Assembly (NCBI RefSeq): GCF_010015445.1
Contig: NC_053118.1
Coordinates: 5,039,781 to 5,103,780 of the forward strand
Length of the DNA stretch: 64,000 nucleotides
Reading direction: 5' to 3'
Origin: Perca fluviatilis
Lineage: Eukaryota > Chordata > Actinopteri > Perciformes > Percidae
The notes under the pieces were generated by a model. That model ran no database searches and had not been told where the DNA came from. It saw only the letters and a list, made by a program, of their open reading frames with translations. How positions within the stretch are numbered: position 1 is the stretch's first letter; each line of letters starts with the position of its first letter. Made by a program: the position numbers and the translations under genes. Below, one piece after another: positions 9,868 through 20,021 of this stretch.

Positions 9868-10475
9868 TACTAACCTAGCACTGGCGAGCTTATTCCCCGG
9901 AGTCCATATGTATTCTTTTCGCCCAGCATGTTGCCTTGGATTAGGGTCATCATGGTTGCAGCCTGTCGCCGTGGTCCTGCTGCGCCCCCTGCTTTGCCCT
10001 GTTACACCTGCTACACTCTGCAGTGCCCTGCTATGTCCTGCTGCGACCTACTACGCCCTGCTATGTCCTGCTACGCCCCGGAAGTGCTCTGCTACATCCT
10101 GTGACACCCTGCTATACCCTGCTACGCCCTGTAACACCCTGCAGTGCCCTGCTATGCCATGAACTACTACAACTACTATTTCTTGCCACTGATCCATCAT
10201 CTTTATTGTGACTATCAGTGCCACTGTTTATCACACCCCCAACCGGCACCGTCAGACACCGCCTACCAAGAGCCTGGGTCTGTCCGAGGTTTCTTCCTGA
10301 GAGGGAGTTTTTCCTTGCCACTGTCGCACTAAATGCTTGCTCTTGGGGGATTTACTGGAATTGTTAGGTCTTTGTAAATTATAGAGTGTGGTCTAGACCT
10401 ACTCTATCTGTAAAGTGTCTTGAGATAACTCTTGTTATGAATTGATACTATAAATAAAATTGAATTGAATTGAAT
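9868..10475 (+). mobile_element. Retroelement with (TTGAA)n tail, probably Rex1/Babar-related
   Basis: The 3' end reads CTTGTTATGAATTGATACTA, then TAAATAAAATTGAATTGAATTGAAT, a simple-repeat tail typical of fish Rex1-type elements. The conserved segment GTCTGTCCGAGGTTTCTTCC lies about 200 bp before the tail. The middle (about 9990-10155) is a degenerate 10-bp tandem repeat (CCTGCTACRC). No reverse transcriptase is present, so it is a 5'-truncated or non-autonomous copy. It is homologous to 14244-14936 on the other strand. Confidence 0.55.
9990..10155 (+). repeat. CCTGCTAYGC decamer minisatellite
   Basis: Roughly 16 imperfect copies of CCTGCTACGC/CCTGTAACAC within the retroelement. The same array appears in complement at 14520-14690. 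Confidence 0.8.
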
Positions 10476-10579
10476 ATCTTGGCAGTAGTTAGCTAACGTT
10501 TCTGCTTTGAGATAAATTAGCGTTAGCAACGGATAGCTCTTTCGCAAGCTAATATAGCAACAGAATTCAGGTTAATAAA

Positions 10580-12028
10580 CAGGGTTCGTACACCTTTTCC
10601 AAGGTCAAATTCAAGCACTTTTCAAGCACTTTCAAGGTCCATTTTAAATCTTTTTCCAGCACCTTACACCACCGTAAAATATATACCAATACATAGTCAA
10701 AATTATTATTTAGTGTTTTTGTCACATTAAAAGACATAATACTATAAACAGCCAAAATTGTGTTTCGTAATAGCAGAAGGATCAGATATTTAAGCAAAAC
10801 ACGTTTTTTTTTTCAAAATGTATCACTGTCTAATTAGACTTTGCTTGTTATCTAACCTGTCTGAGTCAATGTAAAAACAATTACTCCCCAAAAAAAATCA
10901 CTCGACAGGTTCACTTCACTAACCCTGAATTATCACCTTTAAAATGTTTAATCTCTTCATGGTTCATGACATAACATACATTAAGACAGCTATGGAGAGG
11001 AGCACTGAGTGGGAGGATCTGAGCCAAATGACATGCAGCTGGGTCATTGTGTGTCAAAATCCAGGAAAAAAGGTGGTGCACCCTCTTAGAGTTTGCTCAA
11101 AGTTTATGCTACCCTTAATGTCCTTTAACACTTTTTTCCAAATCTAGGGCATGCTGTACAAACTTGTAATGGTTCAGTCATATTGACATGTTTGTCTTCC
11201 AACCTACAAAGTTTGGGCTGCCTATGAATTAATGTCCAAATATTTCTTCCCAGATAATGTGATTTTCAGGCTGTAAAACTAGTAATTTCAAGGGCTAAAA
11301 ATATGAAGACAGGATTTGAACAGAAATATTTTACAGGCCTTGGTTTTTGGACACATTCTTGATTTAGACCAGGTTTGAACTGTCATCCTCAACCTTACAG
11401 TAGGCTACAATCAACGATTGTTGTTATGCACTGGGCTAACGTTTGCAGGTTTTAATTTGCGGGAAGTTAACGTAACAGTTATGGTGATGTAACTTTGGCT
11501 ATGTTCACTGCATATTCCACAAATGAACGTGCCATAACGGACATGCAATACTAACATTACACTATCACACCAAGCACTCTCAGTCGCTTAGCTGCGAATT
11601 CCTAGCTAGAAGTTACTAGCGTCAACAAATAGGCACTAACTGGCGCTAATGTACAGTAGGCTACTTCAGTTGGCTTACTTGAAACTTACTTCATGTGACT
11701 CGAGAGCGCAGACTCGCCCATTGTGAAAATCTGCAGTCTTTTTTGCAGACTTCACAAGAGGCAACTCGTAGGGTTGTTCCCCATTTAATCCATAATTTGT
11801 ATTTTTCATCTTCCAGCCAACGTTTAATTTTAGGCTCTCCAACATTTTATTTCTCCATTTAATAATCAAACTATTCAGTAAGTTAGGTATTTGTTGTGAA
11901 GGAAATACAGTTACAATTTCAAGCATTTTCAAGCATTTTATCCAAAATTCAAGCCCTTTTCAAAGCTTGAAAACACAACATCAAAATTCAAGCATTTTCA
12001 AGGATTTCAAGCACCTGTACGAACCCTG
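10580..12028. mobile_element. 1.45-kb element with CAGGGTTCGTAC inverted ends
   Basis: The left end CAGGGTTCGTACACCTTTTC at 10580 is the inverse of the right end GTACGAACCCTG at 12017-12028. Sub-terminal AAGCACTTTTCAAGCACTTT-type repeats occur in both arms. AATAAA lies on both flanks (10574-10579 and 12029-12034), possibly a 6-bp target duplication. No transposase is seen. The terminal CAGGG and length fit a hAT-like non-autonomous family, but the class is uncertain. Confidence 0.6.
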
Positions 12029-12034
12029 AATAAA

Positions 12035-12655
12035 ATACCTTAATGTAACCAAAGTATTACAAACTACTTACATGTGACTATAGTGTCGCATTGCGAGACC
12101 TAACTTAGCTACAGTGCTGCTGTAGCTAAGTGCGTCAGATGACATGTCGGCTTAAACTAGATTGCTTGTGAAGGATGAGTCAAACTAACGTTAGTCACAC
12201 AAGGAAATATGAGTCAAACAAAACAACGGCATTATACTACACACAAATATTAAGACATTTCTGTGATTAAAGTCAATAATACAAAATACTGACCAAAATG
12301 TGTTTTAATCCAGTAACATTAGTCGAACAGCTCCACTGTAGTCAGTATTTGCTGTACCAACAGGTGTTGACTGAAAAAGACTGTTCCTCCTAGATTTTTG
12401 TTTCCTGCTACTTGCAATCTAATTGGAGACTAACAGCCAAGAGTTGAGCGAGCAGAGAGAAGAGGTTGAGAGTGAGGGAGACATGACCAGAGCACAGCAG
12501 ATAAATACATGCAAATTGTGCACAAAATAGGTTTTTGTTTACTCAAACTAAATCATTTTTTGTGAGTGTAAATTTCTGTTCAAAATGCAATGTAATGTGC
12601 TTGCAAAATATAGTTCTCTGTGCTCAAAACATACAATTACTCACTCAGGAATGTG
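12035..12655. other. No supported feature
   Basis: AT-rich interval between the inverted-end element and a Tc1 fragment. Nothing recognised on either strand. Confidence 0.35.
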
Positions 12656-12658
12656 ACA

Positions 12659-12873
12659 TATACACTTACCTAAAGGATTATTAGGAACACCCTACTAATA
12701 CCGTGTTTGACCCCCTTTCGCCTTCAGAACTGCCTTAATTCTTCGTGGCATTGATTCAACAAGGTGCTGGAAGCATCTTTAGAAATGTTGGCCCATATCG
12801 AGAGGATAGAATCTTGCAGTTGATGGAGATTTGTGGGATGCACATCCAGGGCACGAAGCTCCCGTTCCACCAC
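12659..12873 (-). mobile_element. Tc1-like element fragment, one end only
   Basis: Starts at the Tc1-type end TACACTTACCTAAAGGATTA and continues through CTTCAGAACTGCCTTAATTC, collinear with the first 200 bp of the Tc1 at 14938. It breaks off at 12873, where hAT sequence begins. On the minus strand this is the C-terminal end of the transposase. Confidence 0.75.
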
Positions 12874-13298
12874 CAACCTGGGGTCCGGGCACCCCTTAGG
12901 GGGGCGGCAAAGATCACAGGGGGGGCACAAGCCTTTATCTGGTTTAAGGTTGAGGTAAAAAAAAAAAAAAGTTAAACGAATTATGATAATACACTAGAAT
13001 ATATAATGTATACAAAAGTCTGTATGAAAACTATACATTTTTGTTCTCGCTTAGGCAGGCTATTTAGTAGGCCAAACCTCCGGGACCTCTTAACCTGGGA
13101 CCCTTGCTGTCACTATCACTATTTTATGAATGAAACATGGCGGAGAAACGTAAAAATGCTGATAACTCCTCTGTATCAAAAAAGAAAGTAAGGCACTATC
13201 TCGAGAGTTATCTCAACTTCGGTTACGGGGAGGGGGGGCTCAGCTTTTCTTAGACATAAGTAGGGGGGGCGCCAAGGAAAAAAGGTTGGGAACCACTG
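12874..13298 (+). mobile_element. hAT element remnant with transposase N-terminus
   Basis: The left part has the G/C-rich hAT sub-terminal block (CCTGGGGTCCGGGCACC, then GGGGGGCGGCAAAGATCAC). The right end GGTTGGGAACCACTG is the inverse of a CAGTGGTTCCCAACC hAT terminus. Between them, 13135-13218 reads MAEKRKNADNSSVSKKK...YLNFGY, resembling the start of ZBED5-like hAT transposases. The left terminus is missing at the Tc1 junction and the catalytic core is gone. Confidence 0.65.
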
Positions 13299-13548
13299 GC
13301 CTAGGCTAACGATTAGCAACATTGCACCCACGTCTGACCCACATTTTACTTAAGATAAATGGGTTAGTTGAGAAGCAAGCAATAACATTCACTAACAATA
13401 TATTGACAAATGCCAGACAAATGCCTTATAGATACAGCTGTCAGAATAGCTGTTGGAAAATTGAATGTTCAGTTATCTGCTATCATTAACCTACAGCCAG
13501 TTTTGTCCATGTCAGGTAGCAAAAAGTTAGATTAGCCTAGATAATTCT

Positions 13549-13790
13549 GGATATCATAACCTGAGCAAGTAGTTGATGTTCGACTTGGATCAATCCTCTT
13601 CAATCGCAGAGGTGTGCTTCTGATATGTAGCCAAAAACTGCTGGGCTTCTTGCACTGATGAGAAACGCCATCTGTTTCCGTCATCTGCCACGATGAACAG
13701 CCGCGCTGGAAAGAGTAGTGAAGGCTTAAGGTGCATGACCTCCTTGTACTCCGCATGTTGCTCCATCATTTCAGGACAGTAATTCAATTC
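13549..13790 (-). pseudogene. L1/Tx1-type ORF1 C-terminal fragment, copy 1
   Basis: On the minus strand, CPEMMEQHAEYKEV, then SLLFPARLFIVADDGNRWRF and SVQEAQQFLATYQKH, match the C-terminal domain of vertebrate L1-type ORF1 proteins (PARLRV..G..F..P.EA..FL). That domain binds RNA in the LINE ribonucleoprotein. Only about 65 residues remain. It is read as the downstream continuation of the ORF1 at 20010-20632, separated by later insertions. Confidence 0.7.
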
Positions 13791-14008
13791 AATTCAATTT
13801 TATTTATAGTATCAATTCATAACAAGAGTTATCTCAAGACACTTTACAGATAGAGTAGGTCTAGACCACACTCTATAATTACAAAACCCAACAATTCCAG
13901 TAATTCAAGAGCAAGCATTCAGTGGCAAGGAGAAACTCCCTCTCAGGAAGAAACCTCGGACAGACCCAGGCTCGGTTGGGAGTGTGATGAACAGTGGCAA
14001 TAATAGTT

Positions 14009-14250
14009 GGATATCATAACCTGAGCAAGTAGTTGATGTTCGACTTGGATCAATCCTCTTCAATCGCAGAGGTGTGCTTCTGATATGTAGCCAAAAACTG
14101 CTGGGCTTCTTGCACTGATGAGAAACGCCATCTGTTTCCGTCATCTGCCACGATGAACAGCCGCGCTGGAAAGAGTAGTGAAGGCTTAAGGTGCATGACC
14201 TCCTTGTACTCCACATGTTGCTCCATCATTTCAGGACAGTAATTCAATTC
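14009..14250 (-). pseudogene. L1/Tx1-type ORF1 C-terminal fragment, copy 2
   Basis: Second copy of the same 65-residue fragment, created by the 460-bp tandem duplication; one residue differs (V for A after EQH). On its right it meets the (TTGAA)n tail of the retroelement. By position this is the copy nearer to the upstream L1 sequence. Confidence 0.7.
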
Positions 14251-14936
14251 AATTCAATTTTATTTATAGTATCAATTCATAACAAGAGTTATCTCAAGAC
14301 ACTTTACAGATAGAGTAGGTCTAGACCACACTCTATAATTTACAAAACCCAACAATTCCAGTAATTCAAGAGCAAGCATTCAGTGGCAAGGAGATACTCC
14401 CTCTCAGGAAGAAACCTCGGACAGACCCAGGCTCGGTTGGGAGTGTGATGAACAGTGGCAATAATAGTCACAATAAAGATAATGGATCAGTGACTAGAAA
14501 TAGTAGTTGTAGTAGTTCATGGTATAGCAGGGCACTGCAGGGTGTCACAGGATGTAGCAGGGTATAGCAGGGTGTTACAGGACATAGCAGAGCACTGAAG
14601 GGCGTAGTAGGATGCAGCAGGACGTAGCAGGGCACTGCAGACCGTAGCAGGTGTAACAGGGCATAGCAGGGCGCGCAGCAGGACCATGGCGACAGGCTGC
14701 AACCATGATTTAGGGGCCACCCTAATCCAAGGAAACATGCTAGGCAAAAAGAAAACATATGGACTCCGGGGAATAAGCTCGCCAGAGCTAGGTTAGTAAC
14801 ACAGACGGAAAGAGAGAGGAGAGAGAAGCTCAGTGTGTCAAAGGAAGTCCCCTTTGAACAGCTGTTATAGTCTAAAACTATAACAGCATAATTAAGAGAG
14901 ACAGGTTAATCATCGTATGTAGATCGGCTTGTCTCT
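14244..14936 (-). mobile_element. Retroelement with (TTGAA)n tail, Rex1/Babar-related (minus)
   Basis: The minus-strand 3' tail (AATTCAATTCAATTCAATTTTATTTATAG on plus) is at about 14243, and the decamer minisatellite at 14520-14690. The upstream part, about 14700-14936, includes a stretch shared with 9868 on the plus strand (GGCGAGCTTATTCCCCGGAG). No RT domain. It separates the L1 ORF1 C-terminus from the Tc1 element. Confidence 0.6.
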
Positions 14937-14949
14937 ACACTCACCTAAA

Positions 14950-15810
14950 GGATTACCCTACTAATACCGTGTCTGACCCCCTTTCGCCTTCAGAACTGCC
15001 TTAATTCTTCGTGGCATTGATTTAACAAGGTGCTGGAAGCATTCTTTAGAAATGTTAGCCCATATTGATAGGATAGAATCTTGCAGTTGATGGAGATTTG
15101 TGGGATGCACATCCAGGGCACGAAGCTCCCGTTCCACCACATCCCAAAGATGTTCTATTGGGTTGAAATCTGGTGACTGTGGGGGCCATTTTAGTACAGT
15201 GAACTCATTATCATGTTCAACAAACCAATTTGAATCTATTCAAACTTTGTGACATGGTGCATTATCCTGCTGGAAGTAGCCAGGAGGATGGGTACATGGT
15301 GGTCATAAAGGGATGGACATGGTCAGAAACAATGCTCAGGTAGGCTGTGGCATTTAAACAATGCCCAATTGGTACTAAGGAGTCTAAAGTGTGCCAAGAA
15401 AACATTCCCCACTCCATTACACCACCACCACCACCACAGTGGTAACAAGGCATGACGGATCCATGTTCACATTCTGTTTATGCCAAATTCTGACTCTACC
15501 ATCTGAATGTCTCAACAGAAATCAGACCAGGCAACATTTTTACAGTCTTCAACTGTCCAATTTTGGTGAGCTCATTCAAATTTCATTTTCTTATTTTTAG
15601 TGGAGATGAGTGGTACCCAGTAGGGTCTTCTGCTGGTGTAGCCCATCCGCCTCAAGATTGAGCATGCTTTGCTGCATACCTCGGTTGTAACGAGTGGTTA
15701 TTTGAGTCAAAGTTGATCTTCTATCAGCTGGAATCAGTCGGCCCATTCTCCTCTAGCTTCAGCAAGGCATTTTCGCCCAGAGGACTGCCGCATACTGGAT
15801 GTTTTTTTCT
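14950..15810 (-). pseudogene. Tc1 transposase, catalytic part (minus)
   Basis: On the minus strand, GGVMEWGMFSWHTLDSLVPI and LNATAYLSIVSDHVHPFM (15262-15453) match the DDE-domain segment of fish Tc1 transposases (GSVMVWGCFSW...LNATAY), which cuts and rejoins transposon ends. Stops and frameshifts follow on both sides. The CAC/CCA run at 15420-15438 encodes the poly-Gly before VMEWG. Inactive. Confidence 0.75.
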
Positions 15811-15819
15811 TTTTCAGAC

Positions 15820-16361
15820 TAGGGATGCACCGAATATTCGGCCACCGAAAATTTTCGGCCGAAAATGGCCCAAAAGGGCATTTTCGGTTTTCAGCCGAAA
15901 TACTTTTATCACCGAAACAATACGGCCGAAATGTTGTGATGACGTAAACAGAAAACGCGACCTGCACGTGTGTCAGTATCCGCTCCGTTCCACCTGCAAA
16001 GCGTCTCCTAAGCAAAGAGGTTGAGACGGACCACGGAGTGAAAACAATGAAAAGTACGCTCTTAGAGTCTGTCAGCACACGTTTCAGTGAGATCTGTTCG
16101 GATCCTCTGCACTTCATCGCGACTGTACTTGATCCGCGTTATAAAGACCATTACTTGGATGCGGAAATAAAGCAGGGCGCAAGGCGAAAATGATCCAGGC
16201 GCGATGGAGACGGAGAACACGCGTGGGAGACGGAACGGAGCAGCGCCCAGCGCAGGAGATCAGAGCGCAGAAAAAAGACTTGTCTCGCTGCACCAGATGA
16301 GGGGCATGCACCCTCGTTGTCTGATATGTTCAGTGAAACCCTGCAAGAAAGCGCCTCACTA

Positions 16362-16406
<45 letters not shown>

Positions 16407-16676
16407 TAAGTAAGCTATTCTGTTCTTAGGCTACTGTATACTGTGACTATCAGATTGTAGCCATATTTCTGCTAGATATTTTTTTAATTAAACTTTAATA
16501 TTAATTTATACAATTGCAATGCCTTTATTTTAGTAAAGTTAGTACACAGTCATAGCCATAAATGCAATGGTACTAATAATTGGCTTAATTTCTTTCGGTG
16601 TTTCGGTTTCGGTTTTCGGTCTTGGTTTCCTCTTTTTTCGGTTTTGGCCAAGAATTTTCATTTCGGTGCATCACTA
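15820..16676 (+). mobile_element. hAT element, 857 bp, internally deleted
   Basis: Ends TAGGGATGCACCGAA (15820) and TTCGGTGCATCACTA (16676) are inverted, with the 8-bp duplication TTTCAGAC at 15812-15819 and 16677-16684. The interior at 16048-16190 reads KSTLLESVSTRF, SDPLHFIATVLDPRYKDHYL, matching the C-terminal half of hAT transposases (LATILDPRFKD). Most of the gene is deleted and a stop follows. It holds an (ATA)n microsatellite at about 16362-16400. It is inserted in the Tc1. Confidence 0.85.
16362..16402. repeat. (ATA)n microsatellite
   Basis: About 12 ATA units inside the 15820-16676 hAT element. Confidence 0.9.
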
Positions 16677-16700
16677 TTTCAGACCATTCTTTGTAAACCC

Positions 16701-17301
16701 TGTGGTGGAAGTTTCCTTTGCAGCAGGGGGAGAGATTTCACAGTTTAGTAAAATGAAACAAATAAGACAGACTGAGACTAAAACCAAGTTGGGTTTTTGT
16801 ATTTTATTAAAAGAAGTATAATTGCAAATAGGAACAACATGATTTCACAAAAGGCCGCAGCCCAGTGTGGAGTCAGTTTCTCCAATGAGTGAACAGAAAT
16901 ACTAGGCTTTTATGCAGCTTCAGAGTGACAGCACACACGCACTTGGCTTGGTATGACGGTACAATTTTTACATGCAATCTGATACACATGAAGACAATCA
17001 GAGAAATACAAGAGACATCTTGGAGACATCTCACCTCCTCCTCCCTGTACGACTGTCATCCCCCAGTTACATCTTAACTGGCATGGGAAAACTAGAGATC
17101 GTTTTAGGGTGACCTTGTACCTTTATCGATTCAGGCAAACAGTGCTCACATAATGTTCCAGACTGGGTGTCTCACAAATTTAAAATCAAAATCTGCATGT
17201 GGGAAATGAGATAAACTCTTTCAACATTTGTGAGAGAATTAAAGTAGAAATAAAACATAAAAATATAAGGAATTATGCTTAAATGTAATTTTCCCATTAC
17301 A
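16701..17301 (-). mobile_element. Solo LTR, 601 bp, in the Tc1 element
   Basis: On the plus strand it reads TGTGGTGGAAG to CCCATTACA (TG...CA), flanked by ACCC at 16697-16700 and 17302-17305. On the minus strand it has a TATA-like GCATAAAAGCC (about 16904-16916) and a polyadenylation signal AATAAAA (about 16802-16808), so transcription would be minus-strand. It is related in opposite orientation to 47620-47990, upstream of the gag of the ERV at 48.3 kb, which assigns it to that ERV family. No internal region remains, consistent with LTR-LTR recombination. Confidence 0.8.
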
Positions 17302-17305
17302 ACCC

Positions 17306-17502
17306 TACAAATGGGTGTGCGTGAAAATCCCTGTAACTGAGCAGATTGGGAAATACTCAAACCAGCCCGTCTGGCAGCAACAACCATGCCACGCTCAAAG
17401 TTGCTTAGATCACCTTTCTTTCCCATTCTGACATTCAGTTTGGAGTTCAGGAGATTGTCTAGACATGGACGACACCCCTAAATGCATTGAAGCAGCTGCC
17501 AT
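17306..17502 (-). pseudogene. Tc1 transposase N-terminus (minus)
   Basis: Minus strand from about 17426: MGKKGDLSNFERGMVVAARR, then AGLSISQSAQLQGFSRTPIC, the N-terminal helix-turn-helix of Tc1 transposases, which recognises the inverted ends. The frame is cut at 17302 by the solo LTR and continues beyond it at 16700 with the next residues of the family pattern. The ATG start is preserved. Confidence 0.8.
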
Positions 17503-17704
17503 GTTGGCCTTTGGAATTAAAATAGCCCCACATCATCACATAGCCTTCACCATACCTAGAGATTGGCATGGGGTACTTTCCATAAAATCATCTATCAATG
17601 CAAATCAAACCAGCTATTAGGCTAACTGACATAAAACCATGCCAATCTCTATGTATGGTGAAGGCTATGTGATTATGTGGGGCTATTTTAATTCCAAAGG
17701 CCAA
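17503..17704. repeat. Large foldback inside the Tc1 element
   Basis: The arm at 17503-17571 (TTGGCCTTTGGAATTAAAAT...GATTGGCATGG) is the near-perfect inverse of 17637-17704, with a spacer of about 65 bp. Differences are a few transitions and one CTAGAG/CTCTATG change. It stands at the point where Tc1 sequence breaks (AAGCAGCTGCCATG). Confidence 0.85.
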
Positions 17705-18008
17705 GGGAACTTTATCAGGATGCATAGTATCCACTAAATAACTGGCCTTTAAAAATAAAAATCGTCCTGCCTCTATGGGAATTTAACATAGGGTTGTACT
17801 CACTTTTGTTGCCAGCGGTTTAGACATTAATGGCTGTGTGTTGAGTTATTTTGAGGGGACAGCACATTTACACTGTTATACAAGCTGTCCCCTTAATACT
17901 TTACATTGTAGCAAAGTGTAATTTCTTCAGTGTTGTCCCATTAAAAGATGTAATGAAATATTTTCTAAAATTTGAGGGGTGTACTCACTTTTGTGAGATA
18001 CTGTATGT
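17705..18008 (+). mobile_element. End of a second Tc1 family
   Basis: CTCACTTTTGTTGCCAGCGGTTTAGA near 17798-17826 and the terminal GTACTCACTTTTGTGAGATACTGTA at about 17980-18005 are the end of a common fish Tc1 family. No matching left end is seen nearby, so this is a partial copy nested in the larger Tc1. Confidence 0.7.
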
Positions 18009-18500
18009 CAACCACCAGTCAATAAACCAATATGTTAACAAATCAAAAGTGACATATCCTCTTCTTCCATTACTACTCTGTTCCTTCTGTCTTATCCTTT
18101 AAGGTAAAACAAAACCCTGATGCTAATTTCATGACTTCGAAATGCAAATTGGTCACATCAAACAACATCCAAAATGTCCAAAAACAGACAAACAGAGGCC
18201 AGACAGCTAATAAGTTGGTAAGTTAAATCATGTAAGATATTAATACGGATCCTATTTAAAATGGCTACTGTCTAAATACAATAACCTGATGGCGGAAGGA
18301 ATAAAAGATTTGGAGTAATGATTACTGTATATACTGTATGTACTGTATGTAGGATTGATTTCATTTTATTTTCACATGTGTATCTGTGGGCATGTGCTCA
18401 TCTTTAGCCTAGCCTACATTTAGGCAACATCTACATATTTATTTAATTTATCACAGCCAATGAATGAAGAAAGTTAAATTGGGTAGAATATAGCTAGCAT
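18009..18500. other. Nested sequence, nothing recognised
   Basis: AT-rich DNA between the second Tc1 end and a Tc1-type MITE. No coding or repeat end recognised. Confidence 0.35.
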
Positions 18501-18503
18501 ATA

Positions 18504-19037
18504 CAGTACAGGCCAAAAGTTTGGACACACCTTCTCATTCAATGTGTTTCTTTATTTTCATGACTATTTACATTGTAGATTCTCACTGAAGGCATCAAAA
18601 CTATGAATGAACACATATGGAATTATGTACTTAACAAAAAAGTGTGAAATAACTGAAAACATGTCTTATATTTTAGATTCTTCAAAGTAGCTACCCTTTG
18701 CTTTTTTTGATAACTCTGCAAACCCTTGGTGTTCTCTCAATGAGCTTCATGAGGTAGTCACCTGAAATGGTTTTCACTTCACAGGTGTGCTTTGTCAGGG
18801 TTAATTAGTGGAATTTTTCCCCTTATTAATAAAAAAGCAAAGGGTGGCTACTTTGAAGATTCTAAAATATAAGACATGTTCTCAGTTATTTCACACTTTT
18901 TTGTTAAGTACATAATTGCATATGTGTTCATTCATAGTTTTGATGCCTTCAGTGAGAATCTACAATGTAAATAGTCGTGAAAATAAAAAGGAAACGCATT
19001 GAATGAGAAGATGTGTCCAAACTTTTGGCCTGTACTG
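18504..19037. mobile_element. Tc1-type MITE, 534 bp, long inverted ends
   Basis: Left CAGTACAGGCCAAAAGTTTG and right CAAACTTTTGGCCTGTACTG are inverse over about 200 bp. TA flanks both sides (18502-18503 and 19038-19039). The long arms and absence of an ORF make it a foldback-type Tc1 MITE. Confidence 0.9.
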
Positions 19038-19039
19038 TA

Positions 19040-19968
19040 TAATAAATATAATGAAATAATTTAGTTTAGGCTATGCATAGTACCTAGACCTGCCAACAAA
19101 TGCTTATTGTTAGAAGAAAACCAAACAATCCTTAGACTTATAGACCACTACTGACCTCAATCACACCGGCTCCCTCAGAATCAACTGCTCTGCCAATCTC
19201 CTGCTTCTCTTTCTCTCTGCTGAAATATCTTCCAATATCCTTCTCATCTGCTCAATGAATTGAAGGATACAACGGTATATATCATTAACAGGGACCCTAT
19301 GACATTTAGTTTTCAGTGACAACAACATTCTATGGGGATTGATATTGTTTTAGAATATGCCTACTATAGAGATAGGCTATATTATTGGCAATGAATAAAG
19401 AGTTGTGATTAGCTTGCTAAGTTAACCATTTCTTGTATTTCCCTCGTTCACTCTAGCTAGACATTAGTTTTCCATAGCAAACCAAAATATCCCCTTTCCT
19501 TTACCTCAAGAAAATGTAGCAAAAGGTAAGCAGGTCATTAAAAACAACTTACAATTTCACTCTGTATCACTACATGTAATCAATCTTCCTTTCACCATTA
19601 ACGTGTGTATCGGTGTGTATGCGTGGGGGGAGGTTGCATAGCGAGTTCAGACCAAAGAGTAGCGACGAGACGAGATTAATCCCCAAGTTACTTGCAACGT
19701 GCCGGTCTGCAACGCTCTGAAAGCTGCCAATGCAACGAGACGGTGCGGTGCATCATCTTGATAGCACAACGACTCTACTCTACTTCTGTCTAACTTCCGA
19801 CATTTTTTTTTAGCTATTGTTTTGTTGCTATATATATCATATCATATATCATATCCTCATATCAATGAGGATAAATAGAATTATTGTTCTTATTATTTAG
19901 GGGGGCTTAGGAACATTTTGTGGTAGCTTCAGCCCCCCTAAAATAGGCCTAACGACGTCCCTGGATAA
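19040..19968 (-). mobile_element. Unassigned block ending in a hAT-like terminus
   Basis: The right edge (TTAGGGGGGCTTAGGAACA, then GCCTAACGACGTCCCTGG, ending near 19965) reads in complement as a CCAGGGACGTCGTTAGGC-type hAT end. Tc1 sequence resumes at ATAATTGCATTAACGAG. The rest, 19040-19900, is not recognised and no partner end was found, so the boundaries are uncertain. Confidence 0.35.
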
Positions 19969-20021
19969 TTGCATTAACGAGAAATCTTACAGGTGTTCCT
20001 AATAATCCTTTAGGTGAGTGT

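Larger units (their letters stand above)
13549..14468. repeat. 460-bp tandem duplication
   Basis: 13549-14007 and 14009-14468 are nearly identical direct copies, starting GGATATCATAACCTGAGC and ending CAGTGGCAATAATAGT. Each holds the L1 ORF1 C-terminus plus the (TTGAA)n end of the retroelement on the minus strand. The duplication therefore happened after the retroelement joined the L1. Visible differences are few (for example CGCATG/CACATG and one A insertion). Confidence 0.92.
14938..20020 (-). mobile_element. Tc1/mariner element expanded to 5.1 kb by nested insertions
   Basis: The left end CACTCACCTAAAGGATTA at 14938 and right end TAATCCTTTAGGTGAGTG ending at 20020 are inverted, with TA on both flanks (14936-14937 and 20021-20022). 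A typical Tc1 is 1.2-1.6 kb. Here a hAT (15820-16676), a solo LTR (16701-17301) and a composite block (about 17503-19968) interrupt it. Transposase is minus-strand and broken. Excision at the 4- and 8-bp duplications restores Tc1 continuity. The left end lacks about 12 bp (ATTAGGAACACC) compared with the 12659 copy. Confidence 0.85.

Noticed and set aside
9800..10162. 120-codon open frame rich in Cys/Pro/Leu
   Set aside because: It is the translation of the CCTGCTAYGC minisatellite in the retroelement, not a protein gene.
15713..16117. Overlapping 103- and 127-codon frames on both strands near 15.7-16.1 kb
   Set aside because: They straddle the Tc1/hAT junction at 15820, so they are chimeric by insertion and cannot be natural genes.
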